The notes below the pieces were generated by a model. It saw only the letters and a program-made list of their open reading frames with translations. It was not told where the DNA came from and made no database searches. A DNA stretch of 64,000 nt from the NCBI GenBank assembly GCA_020638465.1, contig JACKIM010000002.1, forward strand, positions 1,240,001-1,304,000, given 5' to 3'. The number at the start of each line of letters is the position of its first letter. The first letter of the stretch is position 1. The position numbers and the translations under genes were made by a program. Of this stretch, positions 26,898 through 34,727 are shown piece by piece. This DNA comes from Geminicoccaceae bacterium (GTDB lineage: Bacteria > Pseudomonadota > Alphaproteobacteria > Geminicoccales > Geminicoccaceae).

Positions 26898-27817
26898 TGG
26901 CTGCCCACGGCAAGCCCGCCCCCCCTCGCGGGGGGCGGCTTTCACTCATGCTGGAGCCATGGTGCTACCTGTCACCAGCACTCGTCCTGATCGTGATGGT
27001 AATGGTGGTGCCGCTGTTCGTCGGCATCAGCTATGCCTTTCAGGACGTGCAGATCCTGAAACCCTTCAGCAGGGGCTGGATCGGGCTCGAACACTTCGAG
27101 AAGCTGCTCACCGGGGACAAGGTGTTCTACCGTGCGCTCGGCAACACGGCATGGTGGACGATCGCCAGCGTCACGCTCCAGTTCGCCTTCGGCCTCGGAC
27201 TTGCCCTGCTGCTCAATCGCAAGTTCGCCGGCAAGCGGCTGGTGCAGGCGATCGTCCTGCTGCCATGGGCGGTGCCGACCTTCCTTTCCGGCCTCACCTG
27301 GGCCTGGCTGTTCAATCCGGTCATCGGGCCGTTGCCGCACTGGTTCTTCGCGCTCGGGCTGATGAAAGAACCCTATTCGATCCTGGGGGATCCCGGCCTC
27401 GCCATGTGGGGACCGATCATCGCCAATGTCTGGTTCGGCATTCCCTTCTTCGCCATCACCCTTCTGGCCGCGCTGCAGGCCATTCCCGACGAGATGTACG
27501 AGGCCGCCGCCATCGACGGCGCCACCGACCTGCAGCAGTTCCTGCACGTCACCCTGCCCTATCTCGCGCCCATGATCGCGATCACGGTTCTCCTGCGCAC
27601 CATCTGGATCAGCAATTTCGCCGATCTCATCGTGGTCATGACCAATGGCGGGCCCGCCAATACCACCCAGATCCTGCCGTCCTTGATCTTCACCACCGCC
27701 TACAAGCAACTCGACTTCGGCTATGCCTCGGCTATCGCCTGCGTACTTCTGGGCCTGCTCTTGCTCTACACGGCCATCCTGTTCAGGCTGCGCCGCAACA
27801 TGCGATCGACGACATGA
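26897..27817 (+). CDS. ABC transporter permease, MalF/UgpA type
   Basis: Inner-membrane permease of 306 aa with six expected membrane helices and the ATPase-contact EAA loop (YEAAAIDGATDLQQF). It starts at ATG 26897, sharing one base with the receptor stop (TAATG); longer frames run back into the receptor gene and are not real. It pairs with the next gene as the two-subunit channel. Confidence 0.92.
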   Translation: MAAHGKPAPPRGGRLSLMLEPWCYLSPALVLIVMVMVVPLFVGISYAFQDVQILKPFSRGWIGLEHFEKLLTGDKVFYRALGNTAWWTIASVTLQFAFGLGLALLLNRKFAGKRLVQAIVLLPWAVPTFLSGLTWAWLFNPVIGPLPHWFFALGLMKEPYSILGDPGLAMWGPIIANVWFGIPFFAITLLAALQAIPDEMYEAAAIDGATDLQQFLHVTLPYLAPMIAITVLLRTIWISNFADLIVVMTNGGPANTTQILPSLIFTTAYKQLDFGYASAIACVLLGLLLLYTAILFRLRRNMRSTT

Positions 27818-28644
27818 AAAAGAGCCCGCTTCGCATCATCGCCCACAGGCTCGGATTGTTGGCCTACGTCCTGTTCGCCCTGTTCCCGCTCTACTGGCTG
27901 TTCAAGATCGCCGTCACCCCCGAATCACTGCTCTATTCCGAGGGTGTGCGCCTGTGGCCCTCGGCCATGAGCTTCGACAGCTTCACCAAGGTGCTCACCG
28001 CCACCGACTTCCCGGCGTTCTTCAGGAATTCGATCGTCGTCGCAGGCGGAACCGCCTTTTTCGTCACGATCTTCGCCTCGCTTTCGGGCTACGCCTTCTC
28101 GCGCTTCCGCTTTGCCGGCAAGGCCCTGATCGTGGGGCTCATGCTGCTCACGCAGATGTTTCCCATCGTCATGCTGATCGCTCCGATCTACCGGCTGATG
28201 ACACCGCTGGGACTCACCGATTCGCTGTGGGGGCTGATCATCACCTACACCGCCTTCAACGTACCGTTTGCCACCTTTCTCATGCAGTCGTTCTTCGAGG
28301 GCATCCCCAAGGAGCTTGAGGAAAGTGCCATGATCGACGGCTGCACCCGGTTCGAGGCGCTGCGCAAGGTCATCTTCCCGCTGACCCTGCCGGGCATGGC
28401 GGCCACACTCGGCTTCGTCTTCACCGCCGCATGGTCGGAACTGCTGTTCTCGCTCATGCTCATCAACAGCGAGGAAAAGATGACCTTCCCGGTGGGCCTG
28501 CTGAGCTTCATCGGCAAGTTCTCCGTCGACTGGGGCCAGATGATGGCCGCCGGCGTCCTTGCCCTCATCCCCGCCTGTGTCTTCTTCGCCCTCATCCAGT
28601 GCTATCTGGTCCAGGGCCTGACCGCCGGTGCGGTGAAGGGATGA
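27814..28644 (+). CDS. ABC transporter permease, MalG/UgpE type
   Basis: Second channel subunit, 276 aa from ATG 27814, overlapping the previous stop (ATGA). It has six hydrophobic segments and an EAA loop (LEESAMIDGCTRFEAL). The operon stops here: the next gene is convergent, 18 bases away, and no MalK-like ATPase gene lies in the cluster. The ATPase must be shared or encoded elsewhere. Confidence 0.92.
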   Translation: MKKSPLRIIAHRLGLLAYVLFALFPLYWLFKIAVTPESLLYSEGVRLWPSAMSFDSFTKVLTATDFPAFFRNSIVVAGGTAFFVTIFASLSGYAFSRFRFAGKALIVGLMLLTQMFPIVMLIAPIYRLMTPLGLTDSLWGLIITYTAFNVPFATFLMQSFFEGIPKELEESAMIDGCTRFEALRKVIFPLTLPGMAATLGFVFTAAWSELLFSLMLINSEEKMTFPVGLLSFIGKFSVDWGQMMAAGVLALIPACVFFALIQCYLVQGLTAGAVKG

Positions 28645-28662
28645 CGGTGTGCGATCATCTAT

Positions 28663-29814
28663 TCAGCATGCAATCATGTCCAGCGGGTGTCTCGACACTC
28701 CCTCGATTCCGGTCTCGGTGATGATCGAGGTTCGGCCCAGCGTCATGGCGTGATTGCTGTCGCTGTCGGCGATGATCATATGCAGGAAGAAGACCATCCC
28801 CGGTTGCATGATGACCGGATTGCCGGCGTAGAACATCGGCCAGTCCATCCAGCAGGGCGCGTAGACGGTGCCCAGCGAATAACCGCAGGCGTTCAGGCGG
28901 TGGGCTGCGAGGCCGTGGGCGTCGAGCGTGCGGGCATGGGCATCGAATACCTCGCCCATGCTGCGGCCGGGGCGCAGGGCCTCCTCGCAGGCGAGCAGCG
29001 CGTCGCGGGCAGCCTCGTGCAGTGCCTTGTGCCGGTCGTCGGGCTGGCCGACCACCAGCGTGCGCATGGCTGCCGCATGGTACTGCCTGTAGACGCCCGC
29101 CCACTCCAGGGTGAGCTGATCGCGACGACCGAGCTTCAGCCGACCGGACTGGTAGCGACACAGCAGGGCATGGCGTCCCGAGCCGATGATGAACGGGTTG
29201 CCCGGATAGTCGCCTCCGCCCTCGAAGATCGCGTCGTGCATCCGGGCGAGGATCACGCCCTCGTCCGCTTCCGGTCCGGTGGCGGCGATGGCCGCATCCA
29301 GGGCGGCATCGCACAACTCGCCCGCACGGCGGACATAGGCCAGCTCGGCCGGTGACTTGACCAGACGCAGGTGCGTGACGAGACCGGAGGCATCCACCAG
29401 TTCCGCCCTGCCGTCGAGTGCTGCCTCGATGCGCCGGCCATTGGCATGGGTGAGCCCCTGGGTTTCGCTCTCCATGCCGATCCGCTTGCCGGTCAACTCC
29501 AGCTCCGCCAGCAGGTCGCGCAGGTCGTCGGCGGGCGTGGCACCGTCGCGATCCACCCAGATCCGGATATCATCGATGATCGAGGTCAGTTGCGCCTGCC
29601 TCAGGTCGGGCGCGCGGGTGAGCAGGATCATGCGGCCATCGGCACGCACCACCAGCGACTGGAAGAAGCAGTAGCCGAACGTGTCGTAGCCGGTGAGCCA
29701 GAACATGCTGGCCTGATTGAACAGCAGCAGGCCGTCCAGACCGGCGCTGTCCATGGCATCCCGGACCTTCTCCAGCCGGGCGGCGAACTCGGTGTCGTCG
29801 AAATGCAGGCTCAT
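28663..29814 (-). CDS. M24 (pita-bread) family protein, ectoine-hydrolase/creatinase-like
   Basis: 383 aa from ATG 29814 (GGGGAGG 5-6 bases upstream). It has an N-terminal creatinase-type domain (FWLTGYDTFGY) and a C-terminal pita-bread fold. The usual metal ligands are altered. The Asp-Asp pair region reads LEWAGVYRQYH, the GHxxG histidine is replaced in GYSLG, and only the last Glu region (ITETG) is conserved. This pattern resembles creatinase and ectoine hydrolase (DoeA) more than Xaa-Pro aminopeptidases. It likely hydrolyses a C-N bond in a small molecule; the substrate is unknown. It converges on the importer operon. Confidence 0.8.
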   Translation of the reverse strand: MSLHFDDTEFAARLEKVRDAMDSAGLDGLLLFNQASMFWLTGYDTFGYCFFQSLVVRADGRMILLTRAPDLRQAQLTSIIDDIRIWVDRDGATPADDLRDLLAELELTGKRIGMESETQGLTHANGRRIEAALDGRAELVDASGLVTHLRLVKSPAELAYVRRAGELCDAALDAAIAATGPEADEGVILARMHDAIFEGGGDYPGNPFIIGSGRHALLCRYQSGRLKLGRRDQLTLEWAGVYRQYHAAAMRTLVVGQPDDRHKALHEAARDALLACEEALRPGRSMGEVFDAHARTLDAHGLAAHRLNACGYSLGTVYAPCWMDWPMFYAGNPVIMQPGMVFFLHMIIADSDSNHAMTLGRTSIITETGIEGVSRHPLDMIAC

Positions 29815-29926
29815 GCGTCCTCCCCTTCCTTCCCGAGCCCGATACCAGCTGGCATGCAGGCGAGGCAAGCGACTGGTGCAGGCGCCGTCACACAGCTATC
29901 AAGATGCCGCAACGAAGGAGACGCGC

Positions 29927-30334
29927 ATGGCACACTGGCTGATGAAGACCGAACCCGGCGACTATGACTGGGACAGGTTCGTTCAGGATGGCAGCACGCA
30001 ATGGGACGGCGTGCGCAATCATCAGGCGGCAGCCAACATGCGGGCGATGAAGACGGGCGAGGAGGTATTCTTCTACCGCTCGCTCAAGGATCCGGCCATC
30101 GTCGGCGTGATGCGGGTGATCCGGGAGGCCTATCCTGCCCCGGACGATGATACCGGCAAGTTCGTGCAGGTGGACCTCGAACCGTTGAGGCCGGTGAAGA
30201 ACGAGGTACCGCTCAAGGCGATCAAGGCCGAGCCGGCGCTGGAGGGCCTTGCCCTGATCCGCCAGTCGCGGCTGTCGGTGATGCCGGTAAGCGACAGGCA
30301 CTGGACGGTCCTGACGACCATGGCCGGGCTTTGA
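29927..30334 (+). CDS. EVE-domain protein
   Basis: 135-aa single-domain EVE protein, related to PUA/YTH folds that read modified bases in nucleic acid. MAHWLMKTEPGDYDW opens the domain; WDGVRNHQAAANMR and VFFYRS follow as the family core. GAAGGAG is 6 bases before ATG 29927; the longer frame upstream has no ribosome site. It is followed on the same strand by a membrane transporter-like gene after 19 bases. The cellular role of the family remains poorly known. Confidence 0.9.
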   Translation: MAHWLMKTEPGDYDWDRFVQDGSTQWDGVRNHQAAANMRAMKTGEEVFFYRSLKDPAIVGVMRVIREAYPAPDDDTGKFVQVDLEPLRPVKNEVPLKAIKAEPALEGLALIRQSRLSVMPVSDRHWTVLTTMAGL

Positions 30335-30353
30335 CGGACCGATACCGGCTGTC

Positions 30354-31415
30354 ATGAACATCCCCTGGCCCGACCCGCGCCGGACGCGGCCCTTCCTGCT
30401 GGCGATCGGCCTCGGCACCGTCGGCGGAACATTGTTCCACCTGATGCACCTGCCTCTGGCCTGGATGCTGGGGGCCATCGTCGCGAATACCGTGGCCAGC
30501 ATGGCCGGGCTGTCGTTGCAGATCCCCCGGACCCTTCGCGATCCGATGGTGGCGATTCTGGGCGTGCTGCTGGGCTCCGGCTTCAGCATGGAACTGGTGC
30601 TGTCAGCCATCGACTGGCTGCCGACCATCGCCATCCTTCCCCTCTACGTGCTCATCGTCGGCGGTGTCGGCTTCCTCTATCTGCGCAAGGTGACCCGGCT
30701 CGATACGCGCACCGCGTATTTTGCCGCCATGCCGGGCGGATTCGGCGAGATGATCATCATGGGCGAACAGGCCGGCGGAGACATCCGCCGCATCGCCCTG
30801 ATGCACTCCACCCGTATCCTGCTGATCGTCATGACCGTGCCGTTCATCGCCCGCCACATGCTCGTGGACGGGACGATGCCGGTCGCCGCGGCAACCGGCA
30901 CGGCGTTCGAATGGCAGCTCTCCGAAATTGCCGTGCTACTCGGCTGCGCCGTACTCGGTTATACGATCGGCCAGAGGATCAAGCTGCCGGGCGGCACCAT
31001 CGTCGGACCGATGATCCTCTCCGCCATCGCCCATATCGCCGGCCTTGCCCACACCGCACCACCCTTTTTCATGATTGCCGTCGCCCAGCTGGTGATCGGT
31101 TCGGGCATCGGCGCTCGCTTCAGCGGCTTCACCCTGCGGGAGGTGGCCAGGACCCTGCGTTCGGGTCTCGGTCTGGTGCTGGCCATGTTCGGCGCGACAC
31201 TTGCCGTGGGCGCACTCGCCCACTACCTCACCGGCGCGCCGCCACTGGCCCTCTTTCTCGCGCTGTCGCCCGGCGGCGTGGCGGAAATGAGTCTCGTCGC
31301 CCTGGCGCTCGGCATCGAGCCCGCCTATGTCGCCACCCATCACATCATCCGCATCTGCCTCGTGGTGATGATGGCCGGCCCCGCCTTTCGCTGGCTCGAC
31401 GACGGAAGGGAATGA
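30354..31415 (+). CDS. AbrB-family membrane protein (COG3180)
   Basis: Polytopic membrane protein, 353 aa, built of two similar halves (AbrB duplication). Glycine motifs LGVLLGSGFS and PGGFGEM occur in the first half and SPGGVAEMS in the second. Old annotations call this family a putative ammonia monooxygenase or regulator; neither is supported. The repeated PGG-E-M motif suggests a transporter. The start ATG 30354 has a weak ribosome site. It ends 123 bases before the convergent lysR gene. Confidence 0.85.
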   Translation: MNIPWPDPRRTRPFLLAIGLGTVGGTLFHLMHLPLAWMLGAIVANTVASMAGLSLQIPRTLRDPMVAILGVLLGSGFSMELVLSAIDWLPTIAILPLYVLIVGGVGFLYLRKVTRLDTRTAYFAAMPGGFGEMIIMGEQAGGDIRRIALMHSTRILLIVMTVPFIARHMLVDGTMPVAAATGTAFEWQLSEIAVLLGCAVLGYTIGQRIKLPGGTIVGPMILSAIAHIAGLAHTAPPFFMIAVAQLVIGSGIGARFSGFTLREVARTLRSGLGLVLAMFGATLAVGALAHYLTGAPPLALFLALSPGGVAEMSLVALALGIEPAYVATHHIIRICLVVMMAGPAFRWLDDGRE

Positions 31416-31437
31416 TGCCGTCGAGGGATCATGGCGC

Positions 31438-31471
31438 TTGACATGTTCATTTGATTTAGGTATATATACCT
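31438..31471 (+). promoter_or_regulatory. Near-consensus promoter overlapping a 14-bp palindrome, antisense to lysR
   Basis: TTGACA (31438-31443), 17 bases, TATATA (31461-31466). The -10 is the centre of the perfect palindrome AGGTATATATACCT (31458-31471). It points right, into the 3' end of the minus-strand lysR gene. No gene on the plus strand follows; a 16-codon frame (31486-31536) has only a weak ribosome site. TGACCCG/CGGGTCA (31494-31500 and 31522-31528) could fold downstream. Confidence 0.6.
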
Positions 31472-31538
31472 TATTCCGGATAATCATGAGACATGACCCG
31501 GGTCGCACGACGCCATCGAAGCGGGTCAGCCCGTAACT

Positions 31539-32459
31539 TCAATGGCCATTGTAGTGGTTCGCAAGTCCGGCCAGCGCGGTTGAGATCAGCTGGACGAGAT
31601 CGTTGGTGGCCGGGGCCAGGTGGCGCGAACGGGCGGTGATGACGACGATGTTGAGTGAATTGAGCCGTGGCTCGAGCAGCGGCACGCCCACCACCCGGCC
31701 ATCGGCCAGCTCGTCGAGGAAGCCGATGGCCGTGAAGAACGCCACACCCAGCCCGGCGCAGATCAGTTGCTTGATGAGCGTGAGATTGTTGGAGGCCATC
31801 AGCGGAGTGGCCGCCATCCGCGCCTCCTCCAGTTCGTGAAGCAGCAGACTGCCGATGGGCTGGGTGTCTTCCTGGAACAGCATGGGATAGCTGGCGCATT
31901 CGAGCAGCGTGGTGTGCTCGCGGGCCGCCAGTGGATGATCGCGCGCGACCATGGCCCTGATCGGCATCTCCACCAGCGATTCCACGCGCATGGCGGAGTG
32001 TTCCTCAAGATCGAAGGCAATCCCGATGTCGGCATCGCCGGCGGCGACGCGCCGGACGATCTCACCGGGTCCGCAGGCGTTGACGGCGTAGCGGACATCG
32101 GGATTGGCCCGGACATAGGGCATCAGCAGCTCCGGCACGACCCGCAGCAGCAGGCTGTCGAGGGTGGCGATCCGCACGAGGCCGGAGCGTATCCCGTCGA
32201 GAGCGTCGAGTTCCGCGCGCATCCGGCCATATTCGTGCAGCGTCGCGCGGGCATGGCGCACGACCAGCTCGCCGGCGGGTGTCAGGCGCAGGCCCGAGGG
32301 CAGGCGTTCGAACAGCAGGGTGCCGAACTCGACCTCCAGCTTGAGGATCTGGCGGTTGACCGCCGAGGCGGCGATGTTGAGCCGGCGTGCCGCCTGGCGG
32401 ATCGACCCCGAGCGGGCGACCTCATCGAGATAGGCCAGGGCCGCGGCGTGCAGGGGCAT
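31539..32459 (-). CDS. LysR-family transcriptional regulator
   Basis: 306-aa regulator from ATG 32459. The N-terminal winged helix covers about residues 3-62 (SIRQAARRLNIAASAVNRQI, then LFERLPSGLRLT), followed by a two-lobe effector domain. Its start lies one base after the ferredoxin stop, so it is the last gene of an eight-gene operon rather than divergent from its target, as LysR genes usually are. It probably senses a pathway intermediate. The strong promoter at 31438 faces its 3' end. Confidence 0.9.
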   Translation of the reverse strand: MPLHAAALAYLDEVARSGSIRQAARRLNIAASAVNRQILKLEVEFGTLLFERLPSGLRLTPAGELVVRHARATLHEYGRMRAELDALDGIRSGLVRIATLDSLLLRVVPELLMPYVRANPDVRYAVNACGPGEIVRRVAAGDADIGIAFDLEEHSAMRVESLVEMPIRAMVARDHPLAAREHTTLLECASYPMLFQEDTQPIGSLLLHELEEARMAATPLMASNNLTLIKQLICAGLGVAFFTAIGFLDELADGRVVGVPLLEPRLNSLNIVVITARSRHLAPATNDLVQLISTALAGLANHYNGH

Positions 32460-32460
32460 G

Positions 32461-32787
32461 TCAGCGCCGTGGCCAGGCAGCGACCAGCGGGGCATCCTCG
32501 CTGCTGCGATAGGTGTCCGACAGACCGCCGGGCGCGCCCCAGCCGGTGACCCTCTCGCCGAAGAATTCGCGATTGGCGGCCTTGAACGCCTGCCACCGTT
32601 CGGGCAGATCACTCTCTTCGAAGATGGCCTCCACGGGGCAGACGGAGACACACAGCGCGCAGTTCACGCATTCCTCGGGCTGGATGTAGAACATCCGCCC
32701 GCCCTCGTAGATGCAGTCGACGGGACAGACCTGCGTGCAGGCCCCGTCTTTCACGTCGATGCAGGTCTCGGCAATCACGTAGGCCAC
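32461..32787 (-). CDS. fdxA: FdxA-type 7Fe/8Fe ferredoxin
   Basis: 108-aa electron carrier. The N-terminal cluster pattern is Cys9, Cys17, Cys21 and Cys25 (C-x7-C-x3-CP), which in this subfamily often holds a [3Fe-4S] cluster. The second is C-x2-C-x2-C-x3-CP (CVNCALCVSVCP), a [4Fe-4S] site. The wording AETCIDVKDGAC and CPVDCIYEG resembles actinobacterial FdxA. The start is GTG 32787 with GGAG upstream. It lies 24 bases after the hydratase gene and may serve the FAD enzyme of the operon. Confidence 0.9.
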   Translation of the reverse strand: MAYVIAETCIDVKDGACTQVCPVDCIYEGGRMFYIQPEECVNCALCVSVCPVEAIFEESDLPERWQAFKAANREFFGERVTGWGAPGGLSDTYRSSEDAPLVAAWPRR

Positions 32788-32811
32788 GGTCAGCGCTCCG
32801 TTGGCGGGCGG

Positions 32812-33585
32812 TCAGCAGCCCTTCCAGGCCGGCTTGCGCTTTTCCTGGAAGGCCCGGACCCCTTCATTCGCATCCTCGCTGCACAGTGCCTCGATGACCG
32901 CCGGCAACTTCAGCGCCTGCGCCTCGACGGGTTGCAGGTGAGCAGTGTGCCTTGCCGTCTGCTTGATGGCTCGCAGCGACAACGGTGCACATGCGAGGAT
33001 ATCCCCTATCCAGCGATCGACCGTGGCATCAAGCTCCGCGCGCGGCACCACCTCGTTGACGACACCCCAGCGCGCCAGTTCGGTCGCCTTGACCCGCCTG
33101 GCGGTGAGCATCATACCCATGGCGATGTTGTGGGGAATCTTGCGTTGCAGCAGCACCATGCCGCCATCGAGCGGCATCCGCCCGACCCGCGGCTCCGGCA
33201 GCCCCATCTCCGCTTCCTCGCAGGCAATCACGATGTCGCAGCCGAGGATCATCTCGAAACCGCCACCGAGTGCGAAGCCGTTGACCCGCGCGATGACCGG
33301 GATATCGAGCGTCTGGCGCAGGGCGATGCCGCCGAAGCCGCCGGGACGCGGGTCGGCCCAGTATTCGAGGCCCGACTTGCTGACGTCCTTCATGTCCGCG
33401 CCGACGCAGAAAGCCCGGTCGCCGGCGCCGGTCAGCACGACGCAGCGCACGTCGCGGTCGTTCTCGATGGCCTCCCAGATCTCCATGAGGCGCCGTTCTG
33501 TCGCGGAATCGATGGCATTCAGCCGATCGGCACGATCGATGGTGACCCGGGCGACGTGGTCGCGAATGTCGAGGGAAACGCTCAA
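32812..33585 (-). CDS. Enoyl-CoA hydratase/isomerase family protein, CaiD-like
   Basis: 257-aa crotonase. The oxyanion-hole blocks are FCVGADMKD and ALGGGFE, and both catalytic glutamates are in place (GGGFE and LPEPRVG), so a hydratase or dehydratase reaction is likely. The C-terminus AFQEKRKPAWKG closely follows the pattern of CaiD (crotonobetainyl-CoA hydratase). The start is TTG 33585, overlapping the CoA-transferase stop, with GAGAAGG upstream. Together with the CaiB-like gene it suggests hydration of a CoA-activated unsaturated acid. Confidence 0.87.
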   Translation of the reverse strand: MSVSLDIRDHVARVTIDRADRLNAIDSATERRLMEIWEAIENDRDVRCVVLTGAGDRAFCVGADMKDVSKSGLEYWADPRPGGFGGIALRQTLDIPVIARVNGFALGGGFEMILGCDIVIACEEAEMGLPEPRVGRMPLDGGMVLLQRKIPHNIAMGMMLTARRVKATELARWGVVNEVVPRAELDATVDRWIGDILACAPLSLRAIKQTARHTAHLQPVEAQALKLPAVIEALCSEDANEGVRAFQEKRKPAWKGC

Positions 33586-34727
33586 GCCACCTTCTCCATG
33601 GCATCGCCGAGGATTTCGCCGTTGTGTTCGCCGAGCTTCGGCGGTGCCTGGCGGACCTCCAGCGGCGCCGCCGACATCATGATGGGCGAGCCGATGAGGC
33701 GCACGGGACCGGCCTCGGTGGACCCGGCCTCGACGATCATGCGGTTGACCAGCGTCTGCTCGTCCTCCAGCGCCTCGGCCAGCGAGCGTACCGGCGCGCA
33801 GAGGATGTCCACGCCTTCAAGGCGCGCCACCCAGTGGGCGGTCGTGTTGGTCGAGAAGTTTTCCCGGAAGATCTTCTGGAGTTCGGGGCGATGCGCACGC
33901 TGCCGTTCGAGATCGGAATACCGCTCGTCCCGGCTCAGGTCATCGATTTCCAGCGCCTTGCAGATGTCCTGCAGCGGATTGGCCTTGAACGCGCCGACCA
34001 TGACGATCGCACCATCGGCGGTCTCGAACACGCCTGTGAGCGGCATGGCGGCCCAGTTGAGATCCTTGCCGCGCATCATCCACATGGCCGCCTCCTGCAT
34101 CTGCATGGCGATCATCGAACTGTAGAGCGATACCGACACCTGCTGCCCCTCGCCCGTCCGGTCGCGCTGGAGCAACGCCAGCAGGATGCCCTGCACCAGA
34201 TGCATGCCCGCGGAGTAGTCGCAAAGGGCGGTGGGATAGATCGAGGTGGGAATCTCCGGTCCGGCCTTGCGCAACATCACTCCGGTCATCGCCTGCGCCA
34301 GCACGTCCTGTCCGCCCTTGTGGGTATAGGGGCCTTCGATGCCATACCCCGTGCCCACGGCATAGATCAGCCGCGGATTGCGCTTTCTCAGCGCGTCGTA
34401 ACCGAAGCCGATGCGATCCATCACATCCGGGCGGAAATTGTTGACCACGACATCGGCCCCGTCGACCAGCTCCAGCACGGCCGCCTTGTGTTCGGGATTC
34501 TTGAGATCGACCGCGAGACTCTTCTTGTTGCGGTTGAGTGAGGAGAACACCGGATTGTTGAGCCCGTCGGGGTCCTCGCCGAGGGACCAGCGCGACAGGT
34601 CGCCGATCTTCTCCTTTTCGACCTTGATCACCTCGGCTCCATAATCCGCCAGCATCTGCGTGCAGCAGGGTCCGAGCATCACCTGGGTGAAATCGATCAC
34701 CCTTATACCGTCCAGTGGCAGTTTCAT
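33582..34727 (-). CDS. CaiB/BaiF (family III) CoA-transferase
   Basis: 381 aa. It activates an organic acid by transferring CoA from an acyl-CoA donor. VIDFTQVMLGPCCTQMLADYGAEVIKVE opens the Rossmann part, in two motifs across residues 9-37, with the family glycine GTGYG at about 127-131. A conserved catalytic Asp is expected in LCDYSAGMH. The start overlaps the FAD-oxidoreductase stop (ATGA), and the stop overlaps the hydratase start. The carboxylate accepted is unknown; carnitine-like, oxalate-like and bile-acid substrates occur in the family. Confidence 0.9.
   Translation of the reverse strand: MKLPLDGIRVIDFTQVMLGPCCTQMLADYGAEVIKVEKEKIGDLSRWSLGEDPDGLNNPVFSSLNRNKKSLAVDLKNPEHKAAVLELVDGADVVVNNFRPDVMDRIGFGYDALRKRNPRLIYAVGTGYGIEGPYTHKGGQDVLAQAMTGVMLRKAGPEIPTSIYPTALCDYSAGMHLVQGILLALLQRDRTGEGQQVSVSLYSSMIAMQMQEAAMWMMRGKDLNWAAMPLTGVFETADGAIVMVGAFKANPLQDICKALEIDDLSRDERYSDLERQRAHRPELQKIFRENFSTNTTAHWVARLEGVDILCAPVRSLAEALEDEQTLVNRMIVEAGSTEAGPVRLIGSPIMMSAAPLEVRQAPPKLGEHNGEILGDAMEKVA

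Noticed and set aside
31486..31536. 16-codon frame after the antisense promoter
   Set aside because: Too short and with a weak ribosome site to call a gene; kept only as a possibility in the promoter entry.
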